DNA of 64,000 bases from Leguminivora glycinivorella (Eukaryota > Arthropoda > Insecta > Lepidoptera > Tortricidae). This document shows positions 1-9,850 of the stretch, piece by piece. The translations under genes and the position numbers were made by a program. Under the pieces are notes generated by a model that saw only the letters and a list, made by a program, of their open reading frames with translations, did no database searches and was not told where the DNA came from. The DNA is taken from positions 4,588,001 to 4,652,000 of the forward strand of contig NC_062971.1 of NCBI RefSeq assembly GCF_023078275.1. Direction: 5' to 3'. Position 1 is the first letter of the stretch. Each line of letters opens with the position of its first letter.

Positions 1-362
1 CGGAATTATGGTGCTCTGATGTTCTGAAAAATCGGGAGGTGTACATCAAGAAGCCACATACTTAAGAGTCTATTTTTGAGTTATTTGAATGAAATATAAG
101 AGGTACTCGCAACGGATGTTGTCTTTGCCCATATTACAGGACACACACAGAAACCCTACAGTATGTAAGAGTTATTAGAAAGTTTGTGGAAACTAAAAGG
201 AGCTGGGGTATTAGGTCAAAGCGATGGGATACTGAACTAAACGAGAACTGGGCTAAAGTGCCTAATGAAGCTAAATAAAGGCCTCAAAATTTAGACTAAT
301 GACGGTAGTGAGTTATATAGCAAAGTCCGTATTTACTATAACTCAGGTTAGAAACCTGGTGC

Positions 363-680
363 CATAGCCGAATGGCATTTCTGCGACGCGAAACGAAAAC
401 GAAACGCCGCGAAAGGTAGTCTGGCTCTGTCGCGCCAATACGCAAGAACGATAGAGATAGATATTTATTTATTTATTTATTTATTTAACCTTTATTGCAC
501 AACATAAAGTACAAATGGCGAACTTAATGCCTTAAGGCATTCTCTACCAGTCAACCATTGGACCAAACAGAAACTTACAATTGGTGCGGAAAATAAAACA
601 GAAATTTAAATAGATATAAGTCACTATCTAAATACTACGAGCATTTCCTTTTGTGAGCGTTTGTGCCATTCTGCTACGTA
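363..680 (+). repeat. Miniature inverted-repeat element (family P), interrupted
   Basis: One of six copies in the window of a roughly 145-bp element with complementary ends: it begins ATAGCCGAATGGCA and finishes GTGCCATTCTGCTAC. The middle contains the family motif CTGGCTCTGTCGCGCCAATA. Other copies start at 8976, 23185, 29478, 54068 and 59364. This copy is split after its GATAGAGATAGATAT block by a 145-bp insertion (465-609) and resumes near 640. It has no coding capacity; it is probably a non-autonomous DNA transposon of unknown superfamily. Confidence 0.75.
465..609 (-). mobile_element. Short retroelement 3' end inserted in the family P element
   Basis: A (TTTA)n stretch is followed by CTTTATTGCACAACATAAAG, which looks like the reverse complement of a retroelement 3' end. 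The insert is flanked by the 8-bp direct repeat ATAGATAT at 457-464 and 610-617, and the interrupted MITE continues on both sides, so both boundaries are visible. No ORF. It could be a SINE or a strongly 5'-truncated LINE. Confidence 0.6.
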
Positions 681-1300
681 CCCTATAAAGACACTTTCAC
701 TGCCACGTCAAGGAAGCTTAATCTGTAAGTTCGCACCACTTGTGTCACATGAAGTCATAGAGTATATTGTATAGTTATCAGTCAAGATTTTCGAATGCAG
801 CGCCATCTATTAGTAAGTACGACAACTTTCCATGCTTAAAGGTTCCTTTTGACACATAAAGCATGTGGACCCTTTAAACATGGAACGCCACATATTTATG
901 GCAGGATTTTTAAATACATTTATCAACCAGTTACATTAGATAACGATTTCTACACGGTCTTATTTGCCAGAAAATATGACAATAATAAAATTTACAATTT
1001 AATCACACATACTTAACCATGGAATGTCATTCGCTAGTTTGGTACAGCGACATCTAGCGAAAAATTTGGACATCAAAAATACTTATACATTTTACGACAA
1101 CAAGTCGTTAGCCAGTTTGCGGGGGTAACAGTGACATCGAGCGAACAACTTGCACTACGGCATATAATTGTTTTTCACGCCCTCTATCGTTGAGTTTCCT
1201 AAACATATCCTAAGTACATCGGATTTACTATTTCCTTTGACTGAAAACACCGTGAAGCCAGTTAAACTTTCAATCTTAAGTCATCATACTTTTTTTTTAA
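681..1300. other. No gene seen; repeat fragment
   Basis: AT-rich non-coding sequence. A block at about 688-755 (ACTTTCACTGCCACGTCAAGG and following) recurs at about 9266-9350, so it is part of a dispersed repeat. I see no exon with splice signals. Confidence 0.5.
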
Positions 1301-1304
1301 TTAG

Positions 1305-1513
1305 CCTAAAATGGTGTCCCACTGCTGGGCAAAGGCCTCCTCTTCCATTCTCCACTGCTCACGGTTTGATGCCCGCTCTTACCAGTCCCTGCAAAATACG
1401 TCGAAGTCGTCCCGCCATCTCTTCTTTGGTCGTCCTCTGCCCCGGCTAATTTGTGGTAACCACTCAGTCGTTACTTTGGCCCACCGTTCCGGGTGCATCC
1501 GGCAAACATGCAT
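1305..1513 (-). pseudogene. LINE (RTE-like) reverse-transcriptase C-terminal fragment
   Basis: Read on the minus strand, this stretch encodes the basic tail typical of RTE-type endonuclease/reverse transcriptase proteins: a segment about wall-to-wall HPERWAK, then RGRGRPKKRW and DDFD. The endonuclease and RT catalytic domains are absent, so it is a heavily 5'-truncated fossil. The assignment rests on motif recognition only; a related endonuclease-type LINE clade would look similar. No host gene is implied. Confidence 0.55.
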
Positions 1514-2030
1514 AAAAGTGACAAATAGATGACAATAATAGATGATGCTAATAGTCACACTTTTGATAATGACTTAAAATTGAAAGTGGCCCTTTAGGCG
1601 GGGCAAGACAGGTTCGTATTAATCCAGTTGAGTTTTAGGCCAAAATCTGAGAAAATATGTTTCTAATGTTGCCAGTTTCTATTTAATTCTGATTCTGAGT
1701 AAGTTCGATAATATATAGGGCATTTTATTAGTTATCCAAGTTCCTAAGATGTCAGGTTATTAAGATCTCAAATTCCTAGCTCTTCATATTCTCATAATGC
1801 CGGATTCTGAGTAGGTCAGAAAATCACATAACCAGAATTTTAGTATGTGCAATTCCGAGTACGACCGATTCGATGTCGATTGGATTCTGTTTACTCTTTA
1901 TTCTGAGAAGGTCAGGTAATATGTCAGTCATTTTTTGGGTACGTCAGGCGAATGTACAGTCAAAGGAAAAATAAAATATTAGTTATATTAATAAAAAAAT
2001 ATATATTTATTACAATACAATTACAGTTAG
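1514..2030. other. No gene seen
   Basis: AT-rich sequence between the RTE fragment and the full-length LINE. TTGATAATGACTTAAAATTG at about 1563 resembles a block near 9156 (TTGATAATGACTGAAATTG), so part is dispersed repeat. No coding signal recognised. Confidence 0.4.
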
Positions 2031-2151
2031 CGATCGAGCGCGCAAGCGGCCGGTTATGTGTTATTGTTAACCTGCTTGTTAAACTGCATAATTTATCTGC
2101 GCTATTGAAATCTGAACCCTATTAACGAGTTGTTACGGTCGTGTTTTCAAT

Positions 2152-2862
2152 ATGTCATCGTGTAATAAATGTGGTGACAATTTTATTGGTGATGGTGAAG
2201 TGCCGTGCTCCTTTTGCGGAGGTCACTATCACTATAGGTGTTCTGGACTGCAGGAAAACACTTACAAGAAGATGACAGCGGAAAAAAAATCGAATTGGAA
2301 GTGTATCCCTTGCCGGCAGTCGGAAAACAATGAGTCACTATCTGAACTCTTGAAGGAATTCAAAGGTTTTAAGGTGCAATTGCAAAACATGCAGAGTGGT
2401 CTTGACCAAGCAAATGCGGGAATTGCTAATCTCGAGGGGAAGTTCGCCTTAATCGAGGATCGCCTCGAGAATTTCGATGTTCGGCTTACCCTCACGGAGG
2501 ATAAAGTTGACCGACTCCCAGGGATTGAGGAAAATCTCAAGCAGCTTCAGACTGAGTTTGCTACATTGAAAGCCAATGAAAACGATAGAGATCAGTTTTG
2601 CCGGCTCAACAATGTCGAAATTAGTGGTGTTCCCCAAAAAGACAGCGAAAATTTAGTGTCAATCCTAAATGCTATATGTGTTAAGGTTGGTTTTGGCCTG
2701 CTCGATACTGATGTCGATTCTATACATCGCGTACGTCGATTCCCGGTTTCTGTGAGTAACGGTAACCGCGCGGACCCCAGGCCCCCGGCGATCGTCGTGC
2801 GTTTCTGCCAGCGTCGCCGCAAGGACGAGCTGGTGACGGCGGCGCGCGCGCGCGCGGCCTGA
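2152..2862 (+). CDS. LINE ORF1 protein, PHD finger plus coiled coil (5' part, frameshifted)
   Basis: Structural RNA-binding protein of the LINE ribonucleoprotein. The N-terminus carries a complete C4-H-C3 zinc set at C4, C7, C19, C22, H27, C30, C51 and C54, i.e. a PHD-type finger. Residues about 62-145 are heptad-rich and look like a coiled coil for multimerisation. From about residue 150 follows an L1-type (transposase_22-like) RNA-binding region containing EISGVPQKDSENL and DSIHRVRRF. The ATG at 2152 follows an open 5' leader and gives the finger at once. The frame ends at 2862 immediately after a (GC)n run (2842-2855), but the rest of the domain continues in another frame from about 2866, which points to dinucleotide slippage. 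The last residues (ARARAA) are probably frameshift product. Confidence 0.8.
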   Translation: MSSCNKCGDNFIGDGEVPCSFCGGHYHYRCSGLQENTYKKMTAEKKSNWKCIPCRQSENNESLSELLKEFKGFKVQLQNMQSGLDQANAGIANLEGKFALIEDRLENFDVRLTLTEDKVDRLPGIEENLKQLQTEFATLKANENDRDQFCRLNNVEISGVPQKDSENLVSILNAICVKVGFGLLDTDVDSIHRVRRFPVSVSNGNRADPRPPAIVVRFCQRRRKDELVTAARARAA

Positions 2863-2865
2863 CCA

Positions 2866-3083
2866 GCGCGGATGCCGGTCTCCCGGGCCCGGCGGTGCCT
2901 ATCTACGTGAACGAGCATCTCACGGCTGTAAACAAGGTGCTACTTAGGCGGGCTCGTGACAGGAAAGCAGAGTTGAATTTCAATTACCTTTGGGTTAAGC
3001 AGTGCAAAATATACATGCGAAAGAGTGACAGTTCTAAGGTGTATGTCATAACGAACGAAGCCGACCTTAAGAAATTAAAATGA
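2866..3083 (+). pseudogene. LINE ORF1 C-terminal part in shifted frame
   Basis: Continues the ORF1 RNA-binding domain in a different frame from 2152-2862. It contains VNEHLTAVNKVLLRRARDRK, then YLWVKQCKIYMRKSD and VITNEADLKKLK, the usual order at the end of L1-type ORF1 proteins (helical linker, then strands with W-V-K and I-x-V-R-K). It stops with TGA at 3081-3083. With the upstream part the protein would be about 310 residues, a normal size for this class. A second methionine at 2895 lies inside the domain and is unlikely to be a true start. As it stands, no intact ORF1 is made without frameshifting. Confidence 0.7.
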
Positions 3084-3313
3084 CTGTTTAATTTTATCAA
3101 GTGGTTTAACTTAACTTTTAGGTATTTAAAGAGGATGTCGATAAGCACTTTTCATAAAATTAATTACGCAACTAGTGTACTAAACAATTATATTCAATAT
3201 AAACCCTATGGTTACGAAACTAGTTTTCCAATTTACGGGATCTCATCTATAGTTTTATTGTTACTGACTCGCCTGAATAAAAGTTACAACATATTTTTTC
3301 TTAATTATTATAA

Positions 3314-6247
3314 ATTCTTAATTCAACTAAAATAGAACATAATATCTCAATCTATTATCAGAACGTAAGGGGATTGCGGACCAAGTCTCACTCATTTTTA
3401 TCTAGTGTCATTAATTCGAACTATGACCTCATTTGTTTATCTGAAACATGGCTGAACCCTGACTTTTATAGTAGTGAGTATTTTGATAGCAGGTATGAAG
3501 TGTATAGACGTGATAGAACAGGGCGTACAGCGCAGCGCGGCGGGGGCGTGCTGGTGGCAGCGCGGCGCGGGCTGAGTGTGTCGCGCCGGGACGAGTGGTG
3601 TGCGTCGCCGCGGCACGAGGAGCTGTGGCTCACCGTGGAGCCGCGGGCCTGCGCCGGCGCCGCGCCCCGCTCTCCGCGCGCCTCGCCCCGCCATCGCCAA
3701 CCGGCCGGCCGGCTGCCACTGTTGCACATCGCTTGTGTTTATTTCCCGCATAATGATAATCACATCAATTCTCTGCGTTGTTTTTTTGATAATGCCGCTA
3801 ATTTAATTAACACTTATCCGGATGACATTTTCGTTCTTGTAGGTGATTTTAACGTTTCATATGCCTCTTGGTCCTTGTGCGCCGATTCACATCGCCTCAA
3901 TATTGAAACGTGTGAAGATCCAACTGCCACAGTTCTCTCCGATTTTATAGCTCTGACTTGTGTAGGTCAATTTAACACTTGTTTTAATATAAATGGACGT
4001 GTATTGGACCTGGTGATGGCCAATGTTGGTTGCACTGTCGGCGCCTGCTTGTCACCACTTACGCCGGAGGACCCTCAACACAAAGCATTAAATATTTCAC
4101 TGGCCCTAAACTTGACTAGTTTTTTACCATGCTTAGCGCCTAATCAGTGTTCTAGACCGATTTTTTACCGCGGTAATTATGACCTTATTCGCAAGGATCT
4201 GTCGGAGACTGATTGGTCGCATTTGAATAATATGAATGTTGAGGATTCTGTTACGTATTTGTATTCGGTACTTAGAACATTTATTTTGAAACATATTCCT
4301 CATAAAACCGTTAATAATAATACTGGATACCCTCCTTGGTTTTCTCGTTCGCTAATAAGACTTCGCAGGCAGAAGCTGTCAGTCCATAAAAGATGGAAAA
4401 AGTATGGCAACCCTCTTGATAGGGCAGAATTTGAATTATTAAGAAAAAGGGAACACAAACTATTTACCGAATGTTATAACAAATTTATTTCATTAGCTGA
4501 AGATCGAATACACAGTGATCCTACTTACTTTTGGTCGTTTATGAAGTCAAAATTTCCTAGTAACTGTGTACCCGACCAAATGTCCTATCTTGGGGAAATT
4601 TCGAAAGATGGACCGACTATTAGCAACTTTTTTAATAATTATTTTAATTCTGTTTTTGTTCCTGGCTCTTCTGTGTTCCCTGATTATTTACATGTGGCTA
4701 ATGAGTCCCCTATTGATATTAGTACTGTCGATATTTCGGAGGAGTGCGTCTTCAAGTTTCTGGAGAGAGTAGATATTAGGAAGGGTAGCGGTGCGGACTT
4801 AATTCACCCCCTGTTTATTAAAATGTGCGCTCGTGAATTGGCAGTACCTTTAACCCAAATTTTTATTAAGTCTTTAGCCCATGGTCACTTTCCTTCTAGT
4901 TGGAAAAAGGCCTTGATAACGCCTATTTACAAAAGTGGCGATGCGCACCTAGTAACTAATTATAGGCCCATTAGTAAACTGAACATATTTGCTAAAATCT
5001 TTGAAAAGATCATATACAACAAAATTACTTCCACTTTCTCTCAACACATTGCGCTAAGTCAACACGGTTTTTGTCAGGGTCGGAGCGTAGATACTAATCT
5101 CCTGACATTTACCGATTTTATCATTAACAAAATATCTTCTGGAGATCAGGTGGACGTCGTGTATACCGATTTTTCTAAATGTTTTGACAAAATAAATCAC
5201 AATCATTTGCTTAGAAAACTCTTTGAGCTCGGTATACACGGCGACCTCCTCAGATGGATAAAGTCCTATCTATGCAATCGTAGCCAAGCAGTTGCTTTAA
5301 AGGGTTTTACCTCATGCTTCCTTCCTATATCTTCCGGAGTGCCTCAGGGGTCTCATCTAGGTCCACTATTTTTTATCTTATATGTTAATGACATGGCAAC
5401 CTGTTTCCGGAACTCTGAACATCTCGTCTACGCTGACGATACTAAAATATACAAAACTGTATCCTCGGAGGCAGATTGCCATGCATTACAGCACGATCTC
5501 GATAACTTTTCCCGTTATTGTTCTGAAAATCATCTTTTTTTAAATACTGAAAAATGTTACGTAATAAGCTTTAATCGTAAACACGATCCTCTCATTTTTA
5601 ATTATACGTTTTCAGGGAATAATATAACTCGGGTATCCTCAGTCAGAGATTTGGGTGTTACTCTGGATTCACAATTAAATTACAATTTACATATTGATAA
5701 TATCTGTAATCGAGCGTATAAAAGATTAGGTATGATTCTTAGGATTGGCCAGCCCTTCAGGCGGCCCAACACTTATAAACTATTATTTTTTTCGTTTGTT
5801 AGGAGCATTTTGGAGTTTGGTTGCGTTGTCTGGACGCCGCAGTACCAGGTCCATATTGATCGACTGGAAAGGATCCAAAATATTTTTCTCAAGTCTCTGT
5901 GTTACAGAACTGGTAATTATTTCGAACGAACTTCGTCTGCTGCAAAGCATTTTTGTGTCCCTTCCCTTAGTAGTCGTAGGCATTATTTAGATGCAATGAT
6001 TTTATTTAAAATTCTTAAAGGCGTGATAAAGTGTCCGAACCTTTTAGACTTAATTACCTTCAGTTGTCCGCGACACCCCCTACGTCCTAGATCTCTATTT
6101 CATATTAGTTTTGCTCGTAAAAATTACTCAAAGCACACTTTTTTCAGACGAGTCCCTAGTTATTATAATAAGTATCTATTTGACATTGATCCTTTTAACA
6201 CTTCTTTGTGTAGTTTGAAAGTTTTACTCAAGCGAAAAGTGTTTTAG
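3314..6247 (+). CDS. LINE ORF2 endonuclease / reverse transcriptase
   Basis: Enzyme that nicks genomic DNA and copies the LINE RNA at the nick (target-primed reverse transcription). The frame is open from 3314 (TAA at 3311-3313) but has no early ATG; the endonuclease begins at SIYYQNVRGLRTK (about 3347), so the true start is uncertain. Counting from the TTG at 3374: SETWL at 23-27 and GDFN at 157-160 are endonuclease motifs; TDFSKCFD with Asp599 is RT motif A; PQGSHLGPLF precedes YADD at 686-689, the catalytic motif. A Cys/His-containing tail follows. About 957 residues from 3374 with no internal stop, so it may be functional. An insert-like stretch at 3530-3715 is far richer in GC than the rest. 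The terminal endonuclease SDH-type motif appears altered (DPQHKAL). It lies 230 bp after ORF1. Confidence 0.85.
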   Translation: MLNSTKIEHNISIYYQNVRGLRTKSHSFLSSVINSNYDLICLSETWLNPDFYSSEYFDSRYEVYRRDRTGRTAQRGGGVLVAARRGLSVSRRDEWCASPRHEELWLTVEPRACAGAAPRSPRASPRHRQPAGRLPLLHIACVYFPHNDNHINSLRCFFDNAANLINTYPDDIFVLVGDFNVSYASWSLCADSHRLNIETCEDPTATVLSDFIALTCVGQFNTCFNINGRVLDLVMANVGCTVGACLSPLTPEDPQHKALNISLALNLTSFLPCLAPNQCSRPIFYRGNYDLIRKDLSETDWSHLNNMNVEDSVTYLYSVLRTFILKHIPHKTVNNNTGYPPWFSRSLIRLRRQKLSVHKRWKKYGNPLDRAEFELLRKREHKLFTECYNKFISLAEDRIHSDPTYFWSFMKSKFPSNCVPDQMSYLGEISKDGPTISNFFNNYFNSVFVPGSSVFPDYLHVANESPIDISTVDISEECVFKFLERVDIRKGSGADLIHPLFIKMCARELAVPLTQIFIKSLAHGHFPSSWKKALITPIYKSGDAHLVTNYRPISKLNIFAKIFEKIIYNKITSTFSQHIALSQHGFCQGRSVDTNLLTFTDFIINKISSGDQVDVVYTDFSKCFDKINHNHLLRKLFELGIHGDLLRWIKSYLCNRSQAVALKGFTSCFLPISSGVPQGSHLGPLFFILYVNDMATCFRNSEHLVYADDTKIYKTVSSEADCHALQHDLDNFSRYCSENHLFLNTEKCYVISFNRKHDPLIFNYTFSGNNITRVSSVRDLGVTLDSQLNYNLHIDNICNRAYKRLGMILRIGQPFRRPNTYKLLFFSFVRSILEFGCVVWTPQYQVHIDRLERIQNIFLKSLCYRTGNYFERTSSAAKHFCVPSLSSRRHYLDAMILFKILKGVIKCPNLLDLITFSCPRHPLRPRSLFHISFARKNYSKHTFFRRVPSYYNKYLFDIDPFNTSLCSLKVLLKRKVF

Positions 6248-6591
6248 ATTTAGACTTAACACTAGTATTACAAATAAAAAACCTAAGTGTACATTTTTGT
6301 TCGGTTTAATTATGAGTAACTAATATTTACCTCCTCTAACTAAATTAATTATAATTGTATCCGATCGTAGTAAAGAAAATGTATTTAGTCTAATGACTGT
6401 AAAACTTCTTAAGTATTAGCTACTGTTCATGATTTCTTTTGCTTACCTATTAGCTTACATACCTAATTTTGTTAGTATGTTAACAATCTTTATATTCAGT
6501 AATGAACCTCCAGGTCTTTTTTTATCCAAATTACTTAGTACCTACATTGTAGTACACCAACTCATTTGTTTATGTGACTGTTTGTGTTCTA

Positions 6592-6593
6592 AA

Positions 6594-6625
<32 letters not shown>
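6592..6625 (+). terminator. LINE polyadenylation signal and poly(A) tail
   Basis: AATAAA at 6592-6597 is followed almost directly by an uninterrupted A run (6600-6625). This marks the 3' end of the retrotransposed RNA copy. Confidence 0.8.
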
Positions 6626-6932
6626 TATTTTTCAGGCAGGTATCTAATAAAAAAACGTAATATACCACTTGTTTTCAGTAGCTTAGAACTTAGAAACATT
6701 TTTAACTTAACCAAAGTAAGCAGGTCCTCTTAAAATTCAACCTTTACTTCGAACGCGTTAGATATCTATAACTTATAAATTAAACGCCATCCGATAATAA
6801 TCATTCGAAATATTTCAGAATCACTTGAACAATCACTGGAAAATTCACTCTCGGAACTCGCACTGCTAGACTCATTTTTGTTATCGCCAAATAATTCTCT
6901 CTTTACATGTCTTTCATAGCTCGCCGCTTTTT

Positions 6933-7533
6933 AGGGTTCCGTAGTCTACCAGGAACCCTTATAGTTTCGCCATGTCTGTCTGTCCGTCCGTCCGTCCGTC
7001 CGTCCGTCCGTCCGTCCGTCCGTCCGTCCGTCCGTCCGTCCGTCCGTCCGTCCGTCCGCGGATAATCTCAGTAACCGTTAGCACTAGAAAACTGAAATTT
7101 GGTACCAATAATGTATATCAATCACGCCAACAAAGTGCAAAAATAAAATATGGAAAAAAATGTTTTATTAGGGTACCCCCTCTAAATGTAAAGTGGGGGC
7201 TGATATTTTTTTTTTCATTTCAACCCCAACGTGTGATATATTGTTGGATAGGTATTTAAAAATGAATAAGGGTTTACTAATATTGTTTTTTGATAATGTT
7301 AATATTTTCGGAAATAATCGCTCCTAAAGGAAAAAAAAGTCCGTCCCCCCCCCCCTCTAACTTTTTAACCATATGTTTAAAAAATATGAAAAAATCACAG
7401 AAATAGACCTTTATAAAGACTTTCTAGGAAAATTGTTTTTAACTTGATAGGTTTAGTAGTTTTTGAGAAAAATACGGAAAACTACGGAACCCTACACTGA
7501 GCGTGACCCGACACGCTCTTGGCCGGTTTTTTT
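6933..7533 (+). repeat. Inverted-repeat element (family Q) with TCCG microsatellite
   Basis: Begins AGGGTTCCGTAGT and ends ACTACGGAACCCT at 7481-7493, followed by a conserved outer block CGACACGCTCTTGGCCGG. A reverse-orientation full copy is at 49394-49932 and a truncated one at 27021-27402. Internal landmarks shared by all copies are GGTACC(C/T), the AGTGGGGG block and a poly-C/CTCTAACTTTTTAACC block. No protein is encoded; apparent ORFs over the (TCCG)n run are artefacts. Probably a MITE. Confidence 0.75.
6979..7058 (+). repeat. (TCCG)n microsatellite
   Basis: About 18 perfect TCCG units after two TGTC units, located at the same internal position where the copy at 49394-49932 has only a short (ACGG)n run. 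The array has therefore expanded inside this element copy. Confidence 0.9.
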
Positions 7534-7559
7534 GAGAAAATCTACGAACCCGATAGTTT

Positions 7560-8145
7560 TTTGCTTCACGTCTGTGAGTAGATTTCGCACGTGCTTATCA
7601 TATTTGAGGTCAATTTTTCTAGATTTTTAACCGTCGCTCATATCTCTCAAGAAGGACGGTTATCAAGTCGTCTGTATGTTTTTTTATTTTTATTTTTTAT
7701 GTTTGTTCCTCGATATCTCCGTCGTTACTGGACCGATTTTGAATTATTTTTTTTTATTGAATGTATATGTATACAGATTGGTCCCATTTTTCTCAGAACC
7801 CAGTTCTGATGATGGGATCCTGGAGAAATTGAGGGAACTCCTCGAATCTGAATGTTTGGTTGTAAAGAAAAGGTAGCACAAAGTTTGAGTCTATACAGCC
7901 TATTTTCAAGGAGTCCTTAAATCAATATATAGTCCTTAGAAGATCTTAAAGATTTGCACCATTCGATCCTACTGCCTACCTTTTCCTCCAAAAAAGACTC
8001 CTTATATGCCTGAAAAAAGCTGGCTTTGGGTACTTCTTATTTTTTTGAACCCCCACTTTCCTAAAATGGAGGATGGAATTTTAATTCCAAATATCTCTTT
8101 TTATTTTCGAATTTAACGCAAGTGCAGCCGCGGGCAAAAGCTAGT
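7560..8145 (+). mobile_element. Non-autonomous element with Helitron-like end (CTAGT)
   Basis: Non-coding sequence ending GCCGCGGGCAAAAGCTAGT at 8127-8145. A GC-rich block followed by CTAGT fits the CTRR-type 3' end of Helitrons. A related GC-rich/CTAGT-type end occurs in reverse at 52246. The 5' boundary is not defined. I infer a non-autonomous Helitron; a LINE-derived repeat cannot be excluded. Confidence 0.35.
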
Positions 8146-8975
8146 CTAAAAATTAAATAAATGTTGAGTAATTTGGCTGGCAATACAAAAATTATGAAAT
8201 GGTCCACGATGACTGTAGGTACAATTATATATTTTTTTTAATTCATCATAAGTGGGTATAAGATAATTATGAACTATATTCTATATACAAAAGTGATCTT
8301 TAATGTCTGTATTGTATTGTAAGTCATATAAAATATCTATTCATTACTTTATCATATTTAATCTTAAAGTGGCCAGTATTTCAGATATCTGCTGATTGTA
8401 CCTGGCCTTTTCGAAATGAAATATACGTAAAATCTGACCTAATAAGAAAGCGTTATTTCCAGAATTCATCATTAAAAGAATCTGCTTAATATCTTAATCG
8501 AATCGTTGCTAATCGGATGAGATAAGAAACTGCACAAATCCGATCCCAACTTATTACCAATCAGACGTATTACTGTCATGTCACGGGACCATATACGAAT
8601 CTGACCTACTCAGAAATTGTTTTAAAAAGAAAGTGACTGCCATATCATAAGTCGTATGTCGATATTGTTTTATTTAGAAAGATACCTATGGCGAATATGG
8701 CCTCTACAGAATCGGACTTACTCGGATTCGGGCCCAAAAACGAAACTGTCTCAATACGAATCTGCCCTGGCCCGCCTAAAGGAAAATGTGTGAAAAAATG
8801 GTAACGGAATGGGACAAAAACCTTGGGACACTTTTTTTCTCCTATTAGAATTGAAAGAGCTCGCGATTCTGAGTGGAAACCACATAAAAAATTCCAAATC
8901 CAAAAAAAAAGTGGGGTGGACAACTTTGAAAAAAATGGCCCACATTTACCTTATATTTTCACTCAGGGTACCAAC
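8146..8975. other. No gene seen
   Basis: AT-rich DNA with recurring GAATCTGAC / CGAATCTG-like words (8405-8790), possibly a degenerate repeat. Open frames on the minus strand here lack family motifs and I do not call them genes. Confidence 0.4.
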
Positions 8976-9085
8976 GTAGCCGAATGCGCAAAAGATTACA
9001 ATAATATCGTTATCGTATATATGTCTTCCGTGTTGGCGCGACAGAGCCAGACTGAGTTTTGAGCGGCGCCTAGCGTCAAAGATTA
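8976..9085 (-). repeat. Family P inverted-repeat element, degenerate copy
   Basis: Starts GTAGCCGAATG and carries the diagnostic TTGGCGCGACAGAGCCAGACT core in reverse orientation relative to the copy at 23185. The right end is degraded (GCCATTTCAGCTGGGC near 9090), so the boundary is approximate. Confidence 0.5.
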
Positions 9086-9139
9086 ATTGCCATTTCAGCT
9101 GGGCCGGCTGGAGACGATAATGAGTTAATGTTTGATCTA

Positions 9140-9365
9140 GGTGTCCCATTCGTTGATAATGACTGAAATTGAAAGTGGCATCTACTGGGGCACTGTCCAA
9201 CACTGATACACCTTTCAAAGGAAAGAGTTTAGTGAAAAACCTGTAAATAGTGAGTATACCTACACTTTCACTGCCACGTCAAGGAGGCGTCCACTCCACG
9301 CACCTTTAAGTTCATTAACTCTTGGCAGGTTCACGCCACCTGTGTCACGTGGTTGGCGGCGTGCC
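9140..9365. repeat. Dispersed repeat fragments
   Basis: Contains GACTGAAATTGAAAGTGG (related to a block near 1570) and CACTTTCACTGCCACGTCAAGG (related to 700). Two blocks that both match the first 1.6 kb of the window suggest one degraded element family. Boundaries unclear. Confidence 0.35.
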
Positions 9366-9626
9366 AGCTCTGATAATAATATCATAGGTGATAACTCAAT
9401 GAATGGGACACTACAATACGTGTGTATTGGATAAAGGGTTACGGCAAACCTGTTTAAATTAAATGAAAATAAAATGAAATGAAATTAATTGTATTACGGA
9501 AATACATTCCACTACTTACATAATAAATACCGTGTGTTACCAAGTGAGTTTTTTTAAGGAACCTAATCTTACACAGGTATTCAACTTAACCATGCCCTTA
9601 ATTTTATTAATAATTTTAAAAAAAAA

Positions 9627-9850
9627 TCCCCGACGCAAAAACGACGGGGTGTTATAAGTTTGACGTGTCTATCTGTCTGTCTGTTTGTCTGTGTGTGTGT
9701 CTGTCTGTGGCATCGTAACTCCCGAACGGATGAACCGATTTAGATTTTTTTTGTCTGAAAGCTGAGTTAGTCGGGAGTGTTCTTAGCCATGTTTCATGAA
9801 AATCGGTGTACTATGTCGCGGTCGGGGTTTTTTCAAAATTTTAATTTGGA
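9627..9850 (+). repeat. Dispersed repeat, CCCCGACGCAAAAACGAC family
   Basis: Opens with the hairpin CCCCGACGCAAAAACGACGG, then TTATAAGTTTGACGTGT, a (TCTG)n run and a conserved AAGCTGAGTTAGTCGGGAG block. A second copy sits at 20691-20905 with the same order. No ORF; likely a MITE or SINE-like repeat common in this genome. Confidence 0.6.

Larger units (their letters stand above)
2031..6625 (+). mobile_element. Near-full-length poly(A) non-LTR retrotransposon (CR1/Jockey group)
   Basis: A complete LINE layout: a 5' untranslated region of about 120 bp from the GC-rich GCGATCGAGCGCGC, ORF1 with a PHD finger, ORF2 with an apurinic-type endonuclease and reverse transcriptase, a 350-bp 3' untranslated region with AATAAA at 6592-6597, and a 26-nt A run at 6600-6625. 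The 5' edge is approximate and I could not define a target-site duplication because the flanks are A/T rich. ORF1 is frameshifted; ORF2 is open for 957 codons, so the insertion is probably young. The poly(A) tail suits Jockey-like elements, while the PHD plus L1-type ORF1 resembles some CR1-group elements; the clade is left open. Confidence 0.85.

Noticed and set aside
3437..3806. Three overlapping long open frames on both strands rich in Arg, Ala and Pro
   Set aside because: They are shadows of the GC island inside the LINE endonuclease; the real frame is ORF2.
6972..7259. Open frame with a Ser-Val-Arg-Pro repeat
   Set aside because: It is a translation of the TCCG microsatellite inside a MITE.
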